Positions 27,001 to 39,460 of a stretch of 64,000 nt of DNA are shown piece by piece (the first letter of the stretch is position 1; each line of letters starts with the position of its first letter). Origin of the DNA: Amblyornis subalaris (Eukaryota; Chordata; Aves; Passeriformes; Ptilonorhynchidae). A program made the position numbers and the translations under genes. The notes beneath the pieces were generated by a model. The model searched no databases, was not told where the DNA came from, and was given only the letters and a program-made list of their open reading frames with translations. The stretch is from NCBI GenBank assembly GCA_018881555.1, contig JACAXG010000079.1, positions 956,409 to 1,020,408 on the forward strand, in the 5' to 3' direction.

Positions 27001-29404
27001 TGCAATGCTAGTTGAAAAACACACATCACAAAACCAACCTTAATGACAAAGGATTTCTGTTTTCTGTTGGTTTTTCAGGGTACAAGAGATTCTAACAAGA
27101 CTGGAAAGGGAAATGTTCCCTCTTCACCTCAACAATGCTGGTCAGGACTGGAATCCCAGCAGGGGTTACAGTCTGTCTCCCCAACTTCCCGGTGAAACAT
27201 CCTGCTCATCCCCCCCTTTTTCCAGATTGTCAGTTCCCGTACATTGGCAGACTAGACAAAAAGCTGAGGATTGCCAGGCTCACACACAAGCCCAGCAAGA
27301 GCTGAAATAAAGACAGATAAATACTAGTACATCTGTATGTGATCCCAGGCAATCTCTATATGGGTCTTCTAATGCTAATGATCTCGGGCAAACTGCCCCT
27401 TTACAGTCCCAGAGAGCTGTAACTTTTAATTTAACCCAAACAATGTAATTATTCACGTAAAAACAGGAGCTTCAGGGTCTGGTTTTTTGTTTATTTTTTA
27501 AAAAATTAACAAGGTAATTCAAGCAAATCTCAATTTATGTACTTCAATAAAACAGAGCAAAGAATGCTGGGCACCAAGCTGTCCATTATTTTCATCTGTG
27601 ATTTACGAAAAAGAAGTAGAACCTACATAATTTAAAATGTGCTTCCACCAAACACAGGAAGAGCGTGAGATCTTTTGGAATGGTTTGTCCTTTACAAAAA
27701 TATTGAGAATTTAGCAATCTAAATACATCTTAATAGGATCAGATTTAGTGCAAGCAAATCTCCTTCCACCGCTTCAACCATATCTTTTTTTGTTGTGTGG
27801 AAAGGCTAAATGATTTGATGTAGCAACCTTTTTTAAAGCCTGCAGTAATTTGATAGCAGGGATAACCTCCAAGACCTCTTGCTCTACAGAGAACAAGTTC
27901 TTACAATCCATTATCTGTCAAACAATTTCTAAGTGCTGCCAAGCAACTACTGTCTTGTTTTGTCTAGTGAACAGTCAGAAACAGACACCATATGCATCTG
28001 TTCCAAACACTGCATGTGAGACAGTATCAGCTTTGCTTAACTGTTGCCATTACTAGGTGAACCATGTCATGTCACATCATTTATTCAAGCCATCACATGA
28101 AAAAAAAAAAAAAAGGAAAGTCACAGCTCTGTCTCAATAAATCCAATCCATTAAGTTGAAAATCCAGTAAGTGTATCAGTGGCATTGAAACTTAATGGTT
28201 CCCAAACGAAGTGCTTCATTTTTCAAAGCCTCTAATGGGCATAGTAATTTCTTATTTCACAGGCTGTAGCAGATTTACCAGCTAACTTAAAAGTACACAT
28301 TGCAGGACTATGAATTACAATGAAAATATTGGCACTGAAAGACTAAGGAAAGACATGCTGTCTTCTTCTAGACAGCATCTAAACTCCTCCTCTAAAAAAA
28401 CAACTGAATTGATATTCTGGATTGTTCATATACAACCAATCTACGCAGGAGTGAAGATCTTGTATGAACTTAAGAAAAAAAGAAACCAGTTTTGCTTTAA
28501 AAACAATACATTATTAAAGGATATCAATTTCTAAACCATTTTTCTGTGGTGATCAATAATAAGCTGATCGTTCACATGCTTACCAATGCTAGAGAAAGCC
28601 AATGCCAGTCATCAGAGCAAGCAGTTACCAGATGTCCAGAGCTACCCACAGGTACACTTACAGATTGCTTAGTCAAGTACATTCTAAAACTAAGCTGAAA
28701 GAGCATTAACTTATGCTCAAAATCAACAGTATAAATCAATGCTTGACTCCCAGGAATTTTGAAAGTGACACAGTGCAGGGCAGCAGGAGCCTGTTCTCTC
28801 CTGCAGCTTTCTTGTCTTGGTGGTGCAGGTTGGACTCAGATTGTTCAAATCAGCTCCAAGTTCTCAAAAGTGCTTCTTCATGCTCATTCATGAAAGGGTT
28901 AACCCATGTTTTATGACTTCTTAGATTCCTCTTCCTTCACAGATTTGGCATGATTTTTGTAAGCAATCTGAGTTCTTTCCCTGCCAACCACCATAACAAC
29001 ACGCCTGCTCAGTTTTAAAAGACATTATATAGATTTAAAAAAGAGAAAACTAAAAGCAGGATTAAAGCCCTCTACAGAATCTGTACTTGTATAAAAATAT
29101 AAAGGTGATACTATGAGAAACAAGTCATTGCTTTGCACATATATAAATATATACAAATATTCTAAACTATTCCTTCCTAACATTATCAACACATACATTA
29201 CCAGGCCTTGAAAGTTTACATTGATAACATCTCAATATTTATGATTACATTGCTTAATACATTAGATGTTCCACTCTCCCTTTATATGTAGCATTTTTTC
29301 AATCTTGAATTGCAAAGAACTAGAAGGATGCAAACGATCTCATTTTCCCAACTGAAGTTCAGATACAAGTGTGGCTCTGTCTTGAAGATGTCTTTAACTC
29401 AAGC
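24056..29404. other. gene-free stretch
   Basis: No gene or mobile element was recognised. Small features: an imperfect short tandem duplication around 26857-26897 (two copies of a CCCTGCC-TTGACAGCA unit) and an A-run at 28099-28115. Open frames are short and featureless. Confidence 0.5.
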
Positions 29405-29598
29405 ATCTCTCTTACAACGAAAGGCTGAGGGAACTGGGCCTGTTCAGTCCGGAGAAGAGATGACTGAGTGGGGACTTCAGCAATGTACAGAAGTACCTGC
29501 AGGGATAGTGTCAAGAGGATGGAGCCCCGCTCTTCTCAGTGGTGCCAAGNAATAGGACAAGGGGCAATGGGCAGACACTGATGCACAGGAAGTTCCAC

Positions 29599-29604
29599 TT
29601 GAAG
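29599..29604. repeat. target-site duplication, left copy
   Basis: TTGAAG directly before the LTR; the right copy at 29972-29977 is ATGAAG, so five of six bases agree. Six-base duplications are typical of class II (ERVK-like) retroviral insertions. Confidence 0.6.
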
Positions 29605-29971
29605 TGTGGGTTTTGAGACGGATGCAAAGAATGAAGCTTGCAGAGGCTAAGAACTAAAAGGTCTNTNTTTAACAGCAGCAGAGCTAAAAGCTAGAAGCCT
29701 AAGAGGTAAAAAGCAAAAGGGAAGCTTTCTCTATTTTACAATGGCCAGTTTTATACCCCTATTGCTCTTCTTCTCTAAGTTCTATTGGTAACAGTAAAAC
29801 TTAACAGTCCTTTGTTGTAGTTATCTCTTCCCGTCCTTGCTGTTCTTGCTGTTTTATCTTCTTCCAACTTGGATACCTTGAAACTCTCATGAGTACAGGA
29901 CAATTTGGTCGAGGTCAAAGTCGTCCAAGCTTGTTTCCGTGAGACCCCCAGACCAGCTGGCAGCCTCTACA
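29605..29971 (-). mobile_element. solo LTR, antisense, nested in CR1
   Basis: A 367-base block beginning TGTGGG and ending CTCTACA, the TG...CA ends expected of an LTR. On the minus strand a TATA box reads GGGGTATAAAACTGG (plus-strand positions near 29748-29758), and the R/U5 part lies to its left. Where a poly(A) signal would be expected (about 29664-29672) the sequence has two N bases. It lies inside a CR1 and is flanked by near-identical six-base duplications. No internal retroviral region is present, so it is a solo LTR left by recombination of a former provirus. The family name cannot be given without a repeat library. Confidence 0.8.
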
Positions 29972-30178
29972 ATGAAGAAGAACCTCTTTACAATGCAGAT
30001 GACTGAGCACAGGAACAGATTACCCAGAGAGGTTGTGGAGTCTCCCTCACCGGAGATATTCAAGAACCATCTGGACTCAATCCTGTGCCCTGTGCTCTAG
30101 GGAGACCATGCTTGAGCAGGGAGGTTGGACCAGATGACCCACTGTGGTCTCTTCCAACCTGATCCATTCTGTCATTCT

Positions 30179-32590
30179 GCAACAGCAGAGTGCTGTTACA
30201 AGATTCACTCACGCCTATAATGGGGACAGCACAAATTGGAACCTCCTGATTCTGCTGACACTAAAAAAGTATATGTTGCCTTACTGTGCATTGGTCAGGA
30301 TTCAGCAGCTTTCTATTTTCTAACAGACCATTTAAAATGACCATAGATTATTGTTGCCACACCTCATATTTTTTAATGCTGATGCTATCAGAAGAAAACT
30401 ATGTAAATAACTTTAAGGTTGCATNGGAAGAAGAGAAATCACGCCCCTCTCAGTTCATCTGGTAAAGGAATTCTTGAGTGGTGACACTATTTCTGGAAGT
30501 CTAGAGAACTAAAACAAAAATGCTAGCCTGCAATACTGTGAATAAGAAGAGCCTCAGGTGTCACATAACACTTGTGACAGAGAAACCAAGGCCATACATG
30601 TGTGATACTCAAAATACTAGTATGGGACTGTACCATTTTTAGGATTTCGCTCAAGTAGCATATGGGAGACTTTAAATTTCTATTTATATTGAATGTATTC
30701 AGCCACCATAGCCAGGGAGGGAAATCCTCAGAAGCAACCTTGGGAGTGTGATTTGGGCCCCATTTATTACAGAGATGGAGAATTGAGGTTTTCTGTTTCC
30801 AAAATGAGTGAGTAAGAATTGCAGAAAGCACTATAGCAGGCAGGAATAATGCCATCTCTACAATTGCTGTTTGTCTGTTAAAACTAAAGAAGTATGTATC
30901 AGTTTTATTAGTTGTTTTCTGATCATAACCCCTAAATGAGATGTTTGTGGGCACTCGTACCATATAGGCCCACATGCAAATTCCGTAAGAATTTCAGCAA
31001 GACCTGGGAGCTTAGCTACTCAGGACAGCCACAGTTTAATGCATTTTCAGGCCTAAAATAAAGAGGCCTAGCAAATTTAGGATTAACCAGTTCCTGTGGA
31101 TCACTTGATTGATAGCAAATAAGAAAAAAAATCTCTTCTAGACGCCAAAGCACTTTTGCAGTTTTGAATTTCTAAAATAAGGTTGCATCATTGTGTAAAG
31201 TACCAGGCAATAACAATTTTGCTGGTCCTAGGATAAGGCAGAGATTTTTCTTTACACATTTATTAAACTGTGTGGCACATCTTCCTCCTTGTACGATTCC
31301 TTAATCAAAAGTAAGTGCTTCAAATTTAGTGGTTTTGCTTCTTCATGTTACATAGTCATTACATTCTGATATGTGACCCTTAATGGAACTTCTAGGCAGA
31401 TACTCTGAAAACAACTAAACTGATTTGTTAACTATGAATTTGTGAACAACACTCTTCTACTCAATACATTTACAGTTCTCTGGTTTTCCATCTCATTTAT
31501 GCCCCTACTACTTTAGAAGTCCTACTTCTTCCCTTAAGATAATCTGAGCCAGCTGAGGAGACTGGACCTGAGCTCTAAATCACCTTTTGGGTTGCATACC
31601 CACCCTCCATGCAAGCAGCTGCTGCCCCTTCCAAGTTCCCTCTCCTGCCCCCATGGCAGGCAGGTGGACAGGAGATGGCCAAGCAGATGCTGTCCAAAGT
31701 GGCCCCAAGAGATCAGGCAGGGAGGCTCCACATCAGCCCTGCTTTTCTCAGTGTTCACCAGTAGAGAGGGAAAGACAACATCAGGATCATGCTGCTGCAA
31801 CCGCTCCTGTCAGGCTTGGACTCACGTCTATGCCCATATATCACACCCCTACACCAGGATGTCACCACACCTACTGTGCCAGTCACACACACCAGGAGAA
31901 AAGGACCTACGTACATCTCTCCGCTACTTCTGCACCTGTGGCAGCTTTTACAGAAGGCTGATCCTTGTCAGCAAAATAGCATGCCTTCTTCTTTGCTCAT
32001 AAGAACAGGAAAAATCTTATTCACAGTATCTGTGATTTTCTTCCAAATCTGTGGTTCTTTTCTAAGCCCTGCCCATAAAGCATAAGAAAATGATGTCGAA
32101 TGACTTCCTAAAATTACTGTTGCAAGTACGTAGGCTGTCATGCTCATGGGAGCAGTGGTAGAATCAAGACTGAGTAATTTGTCATTCTGGAATTGGTGAG
32201 AGGGAAGCTGGATTACTAGACTGAGCGAAACAGATCATGCTGCAGGTCCCATTGGAAATGGGAGACTGAAAAAACAAAGTAAGTGGGGTTTGTTTTGTTT
32301 TGTTTTTTTTTTTTTGCATAAAGACACCATCTTTCTTCCACTTAGTTCAGTGAGGCAAATTATACTGCAGCAAGACACGCACAGGAACAAAGCTTCTCTT
32401 CAATGTTATACAGTATACAGGCGCATCAGGTTTGCTCTAGCAGCAGGAATACAGCTGCTCTTCTTTATGCACCAGAACAAAAGCACAATCTGTCTTCCCA
32501 CCACGGGAAAAAAAGTCCTGCCTCCTGTGAGAGGGGGCCCACGGCAGGGTTATAAACCAAACTGTATGGCATTTGGTAGGTCAGAGTGTT
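30179..32590. other. gene-free stretch
   Basis: No gene or mobile element was recognised. The 150-codon minus-strand frame at 30523-30975 has no domain and no supporting signals, and the overlapping frames at 31534-32085 occupy a moderately GC-rich block. I regard both as chance frames. Confidence 0.5.
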
Positions 32591-32689
32591 TGTCACGGTT
32601 TGGACAAACTCAGGAGGAAGACTCCAGTCTCCTCTGCAGAAGATAGGGTTCTAAAACTCCCTTCCTCCTCCTTTAAGAATTTCTCAGAG

Positions 32690-32695
32690 GAAAGT
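32690..32695. repeat. target-site duplication, left copy
   Basis: GAAAGT, repeated exactly at 33250-33255 on the other side of the nested LTR. In the related element at 56.7 kb the uninterrupted sequence reads GAGGAAAGTGGGAAAAAAAC, which supports this as the original target. Confidence 0.8.
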
Positions 32696-33249
32696 TGACA
32701 CTGACAGGGGTGTCCTCAGGAAGAGGATACTCAGCATCCTTCCTGCCAACGTCCTCNTCACACTGATGCCGCAATAGGGCTGCTTCTGATGGGCTCGTGC
32801 GCTGGCCCCCCGTCGGAGGAACACACCCCAATCTGCTAGGTGTTACAGCTTGCGTCGCCCAGAGATAAAGAACTGAGAGGGGTCTTCCATGTGGGTTCCA
32901 AAGAGTTTATTGCTCCGAAGGGTCCAGGGACAAAAGACAGGGCAAATGGAAGGGTCCAGGGTTCTTATACTCCAGGGAAAGGGGTGGAGAAAAAGGATAA
33001 TAGGATACAAACAGAGGGGTGGAGTCACTCACTTTACAACCAATAGGGGTAACAAGGAGGCGAGAGTCAGAACTTTGAGCCAACGGGGCATCAAACAGAA
33101 CCGAACATTCCAGAAGGGGGATGCAGCTTCAGACCTCAGTCCCGCCCTTGGATCCGCCTGTGGACCTGCCTTCATCTGCCCATTGGAGGGCTAGGGTCTG
33201 ATGGGTGTTTGATTGCCACAGCCCATGGATGGGCTGGGCCACCACAACA
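32696..33249 (-). mobile_element. nested retroviral insertion, LTR antisense
   Basis: A 554-base insertion starting TGACACTG and ending CCACCACAACA, flanked by perfect GAAAGT duplications. On the minus strand there is a GTATAA-type TATA near 32964-32969 and a poly(A) signal AATAAA (plus TTTATT at 32906-32911). CCAAT boxes lie to the right (plus-strand ACCAATAGGGG near 33040). Comparison with the LTR at 57496-57970 suggests that the shared LTR body covers only 32852-33249: both start TGT-ACAGC/TGTAGC and end near TGGGCCAC-ACA. The 156 bases at 32696-32851 would then be extra U5 or a leader remnant. One N lies at 32757. Confidence 0.8.
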
Positions 33250-33830
33250 GAAAGTGAAAAAAACTGCTTATTCAACAAAACCAGCTGCTGGGGGGGGTGC
33301 ACACAGGCACCAGGATAAGGGAAGGAAAAATAAAAAATGAATAATGTTAGATAATAAACCTCTCGTGGTGGAGAAAACCTGGATGAATTCAGAGTCCTTT
33401 GTTTCCCGGCTGCGGTTTCTGCTCTGTCTCCTGAAGGCTGCTAGGTTACGGTGTAGACCTCTCTCCAGGCCTAGGGTGTAGGCCTCTAATGGTGATGGTA
33501 TGTGTAATGGAGTTCAGTTCTCCGTTGTAAAGTTCCAAAGGAAGAAGGAAAAACCACAGTCCTAGAAAACACCTGTCTTCTTTCCTTACCTCAGGGGGAG
33601 GCTGGGTAAAAAGCCAAGAGTAAGTTTTAACTCTCTCCAATCTCCCTCTCCCAAGTAAAAGCAAGGCTGAGAGCTCACAGGAAAAAAGGTAAAAGTGAAA
33701 AATACTCCCTTCGCCCTCAGCTAGAGAAAAACGGCAGCTGCCGCAGCAGTAGTGATAAGTCAAGAATGTAAGTATCCTTGAAGAAAATCAAAACACAGTG
33801 CCTGGCTTCTTGAGCCAGCTTAAAGACACA

Positions 33831-36800
33831 GAGTTAATATTTTGCATTAAGCAGACGATTGGGATATACAGCATCATAAAGTCACCCCAAGACATTACTG
33901 ATTCTGGCTTTGGGTGTCTGTGTATCTGCCTTGACACAATTTGTTGAGATACACTACCTTTCTAGCATAATTTCAAACTGTTCTAGTCCCACCTGTTTTA
34001 AGCTAGCTCTAAACATTATTCAGGGTTCTAATTTCAAAACAGCACAGAATACTACAAGCAAACCCAGCTGCTTCACACCTACCTCTCCTTGGGGCTCCTT
34101 CCCATCAATCTAGTTAGTTTACAAGGATTTAAAACTTTCCATTAGTATTTCCTCAGAGAAGATTCTCTTTTCATCCCCAATAGCTGTGGTGTTAGAACAA
34201 TCTATCATTTCAATGCCTTTAGCACCTTCATCTCTCTATTCTATAGACTCAAGATACATTTTGTTTGGATTTTGTGGTCTGTTTGCTTGTTTTCTGCAGG
34301 ACTGACTCTTAGTCTCTTCCTATCAGTTTGCAAATATCATTATTTGGGAGGAATATCTGACATACTTCTACACTGAATCAAGTGGTAAGCAAAGAATGCT
34401 TTNAAAAAGATCACTTTTCCTGCAGAAGTGAAGAATCACTTTTTAATGGTTCAGTTTTGATATGCTACTCTAGTACATACGTTGAGCTACCACACTTTTA
34501 AAAGTATAATCTTGCATCTTCAATATCATTAAGAACTACTTTAAAATTTAGTCTTGGCAGAGAAAATGAAAATTCAATATTCAATAGTAAAAACAAATAC
34601 AAAATTAAGCCATTTATTTCAGGCAGTGTAATCTTAAGTACTTAATGTCTCATACCCTTTGACTGCACTCTGAAATGAATACCCCCAAGAAATTATTATT
34701 TCAAAAGATTTAAAAAAACCCCAACAAACAATCAAGTTGTTTTTTCTTACTTCCAATGCACATTATGTATTTCCCTCCAGCAGTCTTTCTCAATCACCTG
34801 AGCAACTGAATATCCATATATGCATAGACCTACTCCCCACTCTTAGGAAATTTCAAGGACAGGTGCTTTGAATTTGTTTGGTTTGCAATGAAAGACAGCT
34901 ATACTAACTCAAATCACTTGTTATATCGTAAGAGCAATGGCAAGTTTACCACAGATTAGTTTGCTTTTAAGTACGTTTTTGGCATACCTGAAAACTTGAA
35001 ATGCAGGCTTTTCTTTATCGATAGATACTAAGTGTCAAGTTTAACTTGAAAATCGTAACTCTAAGTCAAAGCAGAGTTTTGTAATTCAGGATCTTTGAGA
35101 AGAAGCAGACAAGGCTGGCCACAACCCAATATTTGTGCAGAGGGTAATGGCTACACTAACACTTGCTTTCTTTTTCTTTTCTTTTAATAATTCAGACTCT
35201 AAGAAAGAGTTCCACTCCTTATATGCCAAAGTCCTTCCCTATTGTTTTTCAAAGATACTTCTGTAAATATCAGGTCAGACACCTTAATGACACACAGTTA
35301 GTTAATCTTTCTACAAACTGTCTTAACTATCCACACCTTTGTTTGATTTACAGTCTTTGTGTCCCATCTTGGTGATCAAGCAATGCCAAGATCAATTGTC
35401 ATTGTACCTTGTTTTCAGAGAGAGCTGGGATAGAGATCTCTGACTATCTGTCCCCAATGCCAGTGGACAGTAACAAGGGAGGGAAGAGTAGTAGATGAAA
35501 GGACACTGATGTGCACCACTTTACAGCCCTTATTACATTATTGGAGATTCCATGTGAAAAAACACAAGAAAAACTGCTGGTAAGCGGGAAAGGTGAGTGT
35601 AAATCTTCTCCTGAGTAAAATGGGAAAGTGGGGGATAAAATTAAGCCAGGGAACGTGGAGCAGAGAAGTGAGGTGATGAAATCCTGTCTGTCTTCAGTGT
35701 GGGGAGGACTGCCAGCTCAAGGCTCTTGACAATATGAAGATCAAAAGGTGAATTTCCTGGATGTCCAATTCCTTTGGGAAGAGGATCTTCCACTGTTTCT
35801 ATGGCTGGATTAGTGTAAAAGTGCTGATAAGAAAATGCATCTTTCTCAGACCCAGAGAAAACAGGAAAATGTATAAGAGCTTTCTGTACCAACCATTTCT
35901 CTCTAGACCTCATTTATTTCAATGATCACATGTTTAAGAAGTTAAAATCGTAGTGCAATTACAGTGTAATTTTAGTGTAATGGTAGTTACTTACTAAGGT
36001 ATACAAATTATAATTGATGTTTCTGGTGAAAAAAATCTCCCATTGCCTGCACACAAATCCATATTCCTCTTACTTCTAAAAGACTTCACCTGTAGTGTGA
36101 TCAACTTGTCTTTCCTTGACAGGAAATTACATTTCCAGTAACTGTCTTGGGATTATCTATTTTCAAGTACTGAAGTTCTGCTGTCTTTACTGATGTAACA
36201 TAAATCTGCAGAGTACCAGGGCTGTTTTCTGAAGCAAAGACCTAACAAACATATACCTAAAATCTTGCCTTTTAAGGCAATTTCCACACTGAAACTCAAG
36301 CTCCATTTTACTATTTTCTGAGCACTAGACCCAGGGTAAGACCTTTCATCCCCATCACTCATTCCTGACTTATGCAGGAGATTTAGCATTTTTATGGGAA
36401 TGATTCTCTGGCAGTACTGTTAATGAAATCTGTTAGAAGAGCCAAATAAAACAGGTTGGGTGAGCCAGGAAGGAGTAATGTGGTTTTTCTTTTTTACTTT
36501 CTAAATTGATCATTTACCAATCTGGGTACAATCAAACAGTTGAATTAGCCCACCTGAGGGAACTGATACTATCTCAGAAGCGATGATGAAAAAGGCTTTG
36601 GAACTTCTTAAACTAGTTTGGTCACCAAAAGAGTTGTAACATGGATCTGCAGTTTCTTTAATACTTCTGTAATACAGAAGAAACAGTGCCTCAGACAAAA
36701 ATCATGGATAAAACAGTAATTTATATTCATAGGAGTTTATTATGTCTTTGTAGATGTGTGTCAGTCACTCACTGATCCCTATAAATTACATTTCAAAAAG

Positions 36801-39131
36801 CAGTTGGGCATGCAAATAGGCTCTCTAGGAGGAACTAGTAGCACAGCTTAGAGATGGCATTAAGTGAAGCAAGTAAGGAAGCTATTACCAAAGAAATCAT
36901 GCCTTTTTAACTGTAGTATTACCCACCTCTACATGCAAAGATAATGTGTTAGATTGCTGTGGCTGAGAGCTACAAAAATGAAAAAAAGCAAATTGAACAC
37001 TTTCTATTTTGAGATTTAAATGTAAATATTCTTGTAGCAGAATGACATCTTCCAGAAGTCTGAAAACATCTTCTGTTTATTGTGCTGTGTATACCACAGG
37101 ATTAACCTGAACAATCCCATAAAAACACTAAAATGTTCTTANTTCTTGCTAAAGGTCAGTGTTAGCAGCATATATTGGTGTGGAACCGCCCCTCTGCAGA
37201 CCTTAAGTGGCAAAGATACAGCTGCCTAACTTAGGCAGCTAGAGCTGGTTTGAATGTCCTTTCTCTCGCATTACTGCTACCCTCTTAGCACCTGTGCCTA
37301 GAAGTGTAGATTTTTTCTGATCCTATTTCACAATTCTCTCCTTCACCCACAGAAGATGAATGTTGTGTCTAACCTGTGATTAACAGTTCCCAGCCACCTC
37401 CATTCATGACATTACTGTTTACAAGTCATTATTTTCAGGTGAGCCCAGATCACAATCTGGATACCAAAAGAGTTCAGAAAGCCCAGTTCTGGATGCAGCA
37501 CAATACTGCTCACTCTGTGCTGTAAAAGCATGAGCTTTACACAGCAATAACCCTAAAAGACCACGTGACATGGCAAGCTGCTCTCTAAAGCTCTTTCATA
37601 ATACAAAATATTTCTACACAGTTTTCTTCATCAGTATGTGATGGAACAGTGTAGAAATGCCTGTGAGTTGAACTCAGGTGTCTCGCTTACAAATACACTT
37701 CGTTCAAGTGCCAGAAAGTCCTTGAAGTCTAGAGAGGAAGAATACCAGTAACTGTATGAATCACTTTGTACTGAAGACCCAAACTCAGTAATATGCAATG
37801 GGGTCTACAGTATGATCTCTCCAGGGGAGAGGTAGTTATTAAGGTTATAATAATTAAGTTATTATGAAGTCATAGTAACTCTGGAGAGTGTGAGTGTGTA
37901 CAGTGCTTCTCAATGTTAACTGAACTACAACTTAGCAATAGGCATAGTGACAAACAGAATGGGAAGGCGTAACAGCAGCTATACAGCATTTTTATTAGCT
38001 TCTCAATTGTATGCAGTCCCTATAAGTAAAAAAAGTCTTCAGTTTTATCTCCTTACTTGGTCATTTCATTCTCTTAAAAATTTTCTGAGGTCTTACCTTG
38101 TTACCCTTTCAATCCTTCTAAAATGCTGTTGCTGTGTAGGTGTGCACTGGGACCAGACTTTCAAAGTTGTTTCCTACATTCTTAGTCCCATTTGTTTCTT
38201 TGCTTTTTTCCTACTTTATACAAACCACCATCCACATTATGTATTATTCCATTCTTCAGTTTGGCTCCCTCCCTGATGGGATATCTTCATCCTGAATGTT
38301 TCTAAAAATTAATGCTTCTGTACATGTAGTGCTTTGTAATATATTTTTGCTCCATTCCTGGAACTTCATTAGCATAATGGTAGGATAGATGCATATTGAA
38401 CAAGAAGTTGATTTAGTGCAGTGCTCTCAGTTCCTATTGTAAGGTCACAACTGGATTTCATTACAGACCAAGAGTAAAGCTGCTGGCATACACTGTCATT
38501 GTTTGGTTCTTATTTAAGCTTTTGAAAACAAAAATTAGCATTTAAAATGCTGAGAAGTGTAAATTACTAAGCCCCTAGGCACCAGAGATATTCACAGCGT
38601 AGGACTCAAGGTAGGTCAAGTCCCTCAGCTATGCTGGTTTACCCTGGGTTACCTTGGTATCTGCATTAGTGATACACCATGCTGTGGGATTCTTCCCACA
38701 CACAACTTTGTCGACATCAGCAGCCAAGTAGTGTGTGATTTTGCATAGCAATGGTGCACTCAGATTGGATATCCTCTAGCCAGACCTTGGGCTGGCACTG
38801 AATCACTACCACAGAGTGGCCATTCCTGTGGAAATCTCTGTTCAACACATCAGTACAACCCCCATATCCAGAGGTGATGACACCTGCCACTGACCTCAGG
38901 AGCTTTCAATTTACCTTGTTTTCTTTTTTTCTTTCAGAATACAGTTTTTTCCTGTGGAAATGGAATAAAAATAGTGCCTTAGTAAAGATTTCTGGTTTCT
39001 ATTTCAGGCTTTAATGTCATTCAATTACTTATTTAATGGCTTTGGCTTATGACAAAGAGATTGATAACGTCTTATCCTTGGTCATGATCATTGTAGCTCA
39101 CTGACATGAGCTCACTGACCTGATTCAAAAC
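33831..39131. other. gene-free stretch
   Basis: No gene or mobile element was recognised. The sequence is AT-rich and mostly lacks open frames above 100 codons; the frame at 37947-38276 has no recognisable domain. N bases at 34403 and 37142. Confidence 0.5.
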
Positions 39132-39460
39132 TGAATCATAGAATGTCTTGAGTTAGAAGAGACCTTGAAGATCATTTAATTCCAATGCCCCTGACATGGG
39201 CAGGGACACCTTGAGTGCAAGGTGTCCACTAGACCAGGCTGCTCAGGGACCCATCCAACCTGGCCTTGAACACTTCCAGGGGCATTCACAACTTCTCTGG
39301 GCAACCTGTCTCACCACCCTCACAGTAAAGAATTTCTTCCTAATATCTAATCTAAACCTACTGTCTTTCATTTAAAGCCATTACCCCTTGTTGTATCACT
39401 ACACACTCTTGTAAAAAGTCCCTCTCCATTGGCATTTCAATGATCTTCAGGTAGCTCCCT
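39132..39460 (-). mobile_element. CR1 LINE, 3'-end fragment, antisense
   Basis: The plus strand begins with the reversed CR1 tail (GAATCATAGAATG) and continues through the reversed 3' UTR and RT end: GACCTTGAAGATCATTTAATTCC, CCAGGCTGCTCAGGG, CATCCAACCTGGCCTTGAAC, CAGTAAAGAATTTCTTCC. The right edge is lost in unrecognised sequence near 39460. It is 5'-truncated and dead. Confidence 0.92.

Larger units (their letters stand above)
29405..30178 (+). mobile_element. CR1 LINE 3' part, split by a nested LTR
   Basis: A sense-oriented, 5'-truncated CR1. The left arm (29405-29604) reads through the conserved GCTGAGGGAACTGGGCCTGTTCAG block to GCACAGGAAGTTCCACTTGAA. The right arm resumes at about 29972 with ATGAAGAAGAACCTCTTTAC, GAGAGGTTGTGGAGTCTCC and GGTCTCTTCCAACCTGATCC, and ends in CATTCTGTCATTCTGC at about 30176. 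Between the arms lies an unrelated 367-base LTR, so the CR1 was already there when the LTR inserted. An isolated N at 29550 lies in the left arm. Confidence 0.92.
32591..33830 (-). mobile_element. LTR, antisense, interrupted by a younger LTR insertion
   Basis: The outer element begins TGTCACGGTTTGG at 32591 and probably ends TTAAAGACACA at 33830, that is TG...CA ends. The two arms are 32591-32695 and 33250-33830. Its left arm and the sequence just after the nested insertion align with the LTR at 56595 (shared CAGTCTCCTCT, GAGGAAAGTG, a run of A and a CTTATT/TTTATT poly(A) position), and its right end matches that copy's CTTAAAGA-ACA end. Flanks are GTGTT on the left and GAGTT on the right, a possible five-base duplication with one change. 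Excluding the nested insertion and its extra target-site copy it is about 680 bases. Orientation follows from the reversed poly(A) signal. Confidence 0.65.

Noticed and set aside
30523..30975. 150-codon open frame on the minus strand
   Set aside because: One of the longest frames outside repeats, but no domain, no splice context, no promoter-like composition and no similarity that I recognise; AT-rich chance frame.
31534..32085. Overlapping frames of 88-136 codons on both strands
   Set aside because: Several frames open at once in a GC-richer block, which is a composition effect.
33250..33300. G-run and A-runs as possible G-quadruplex or poly(A) tail
   Set aside because: Explained as part of the outer LTR; a single G-run cannot form a quadruplex alone.
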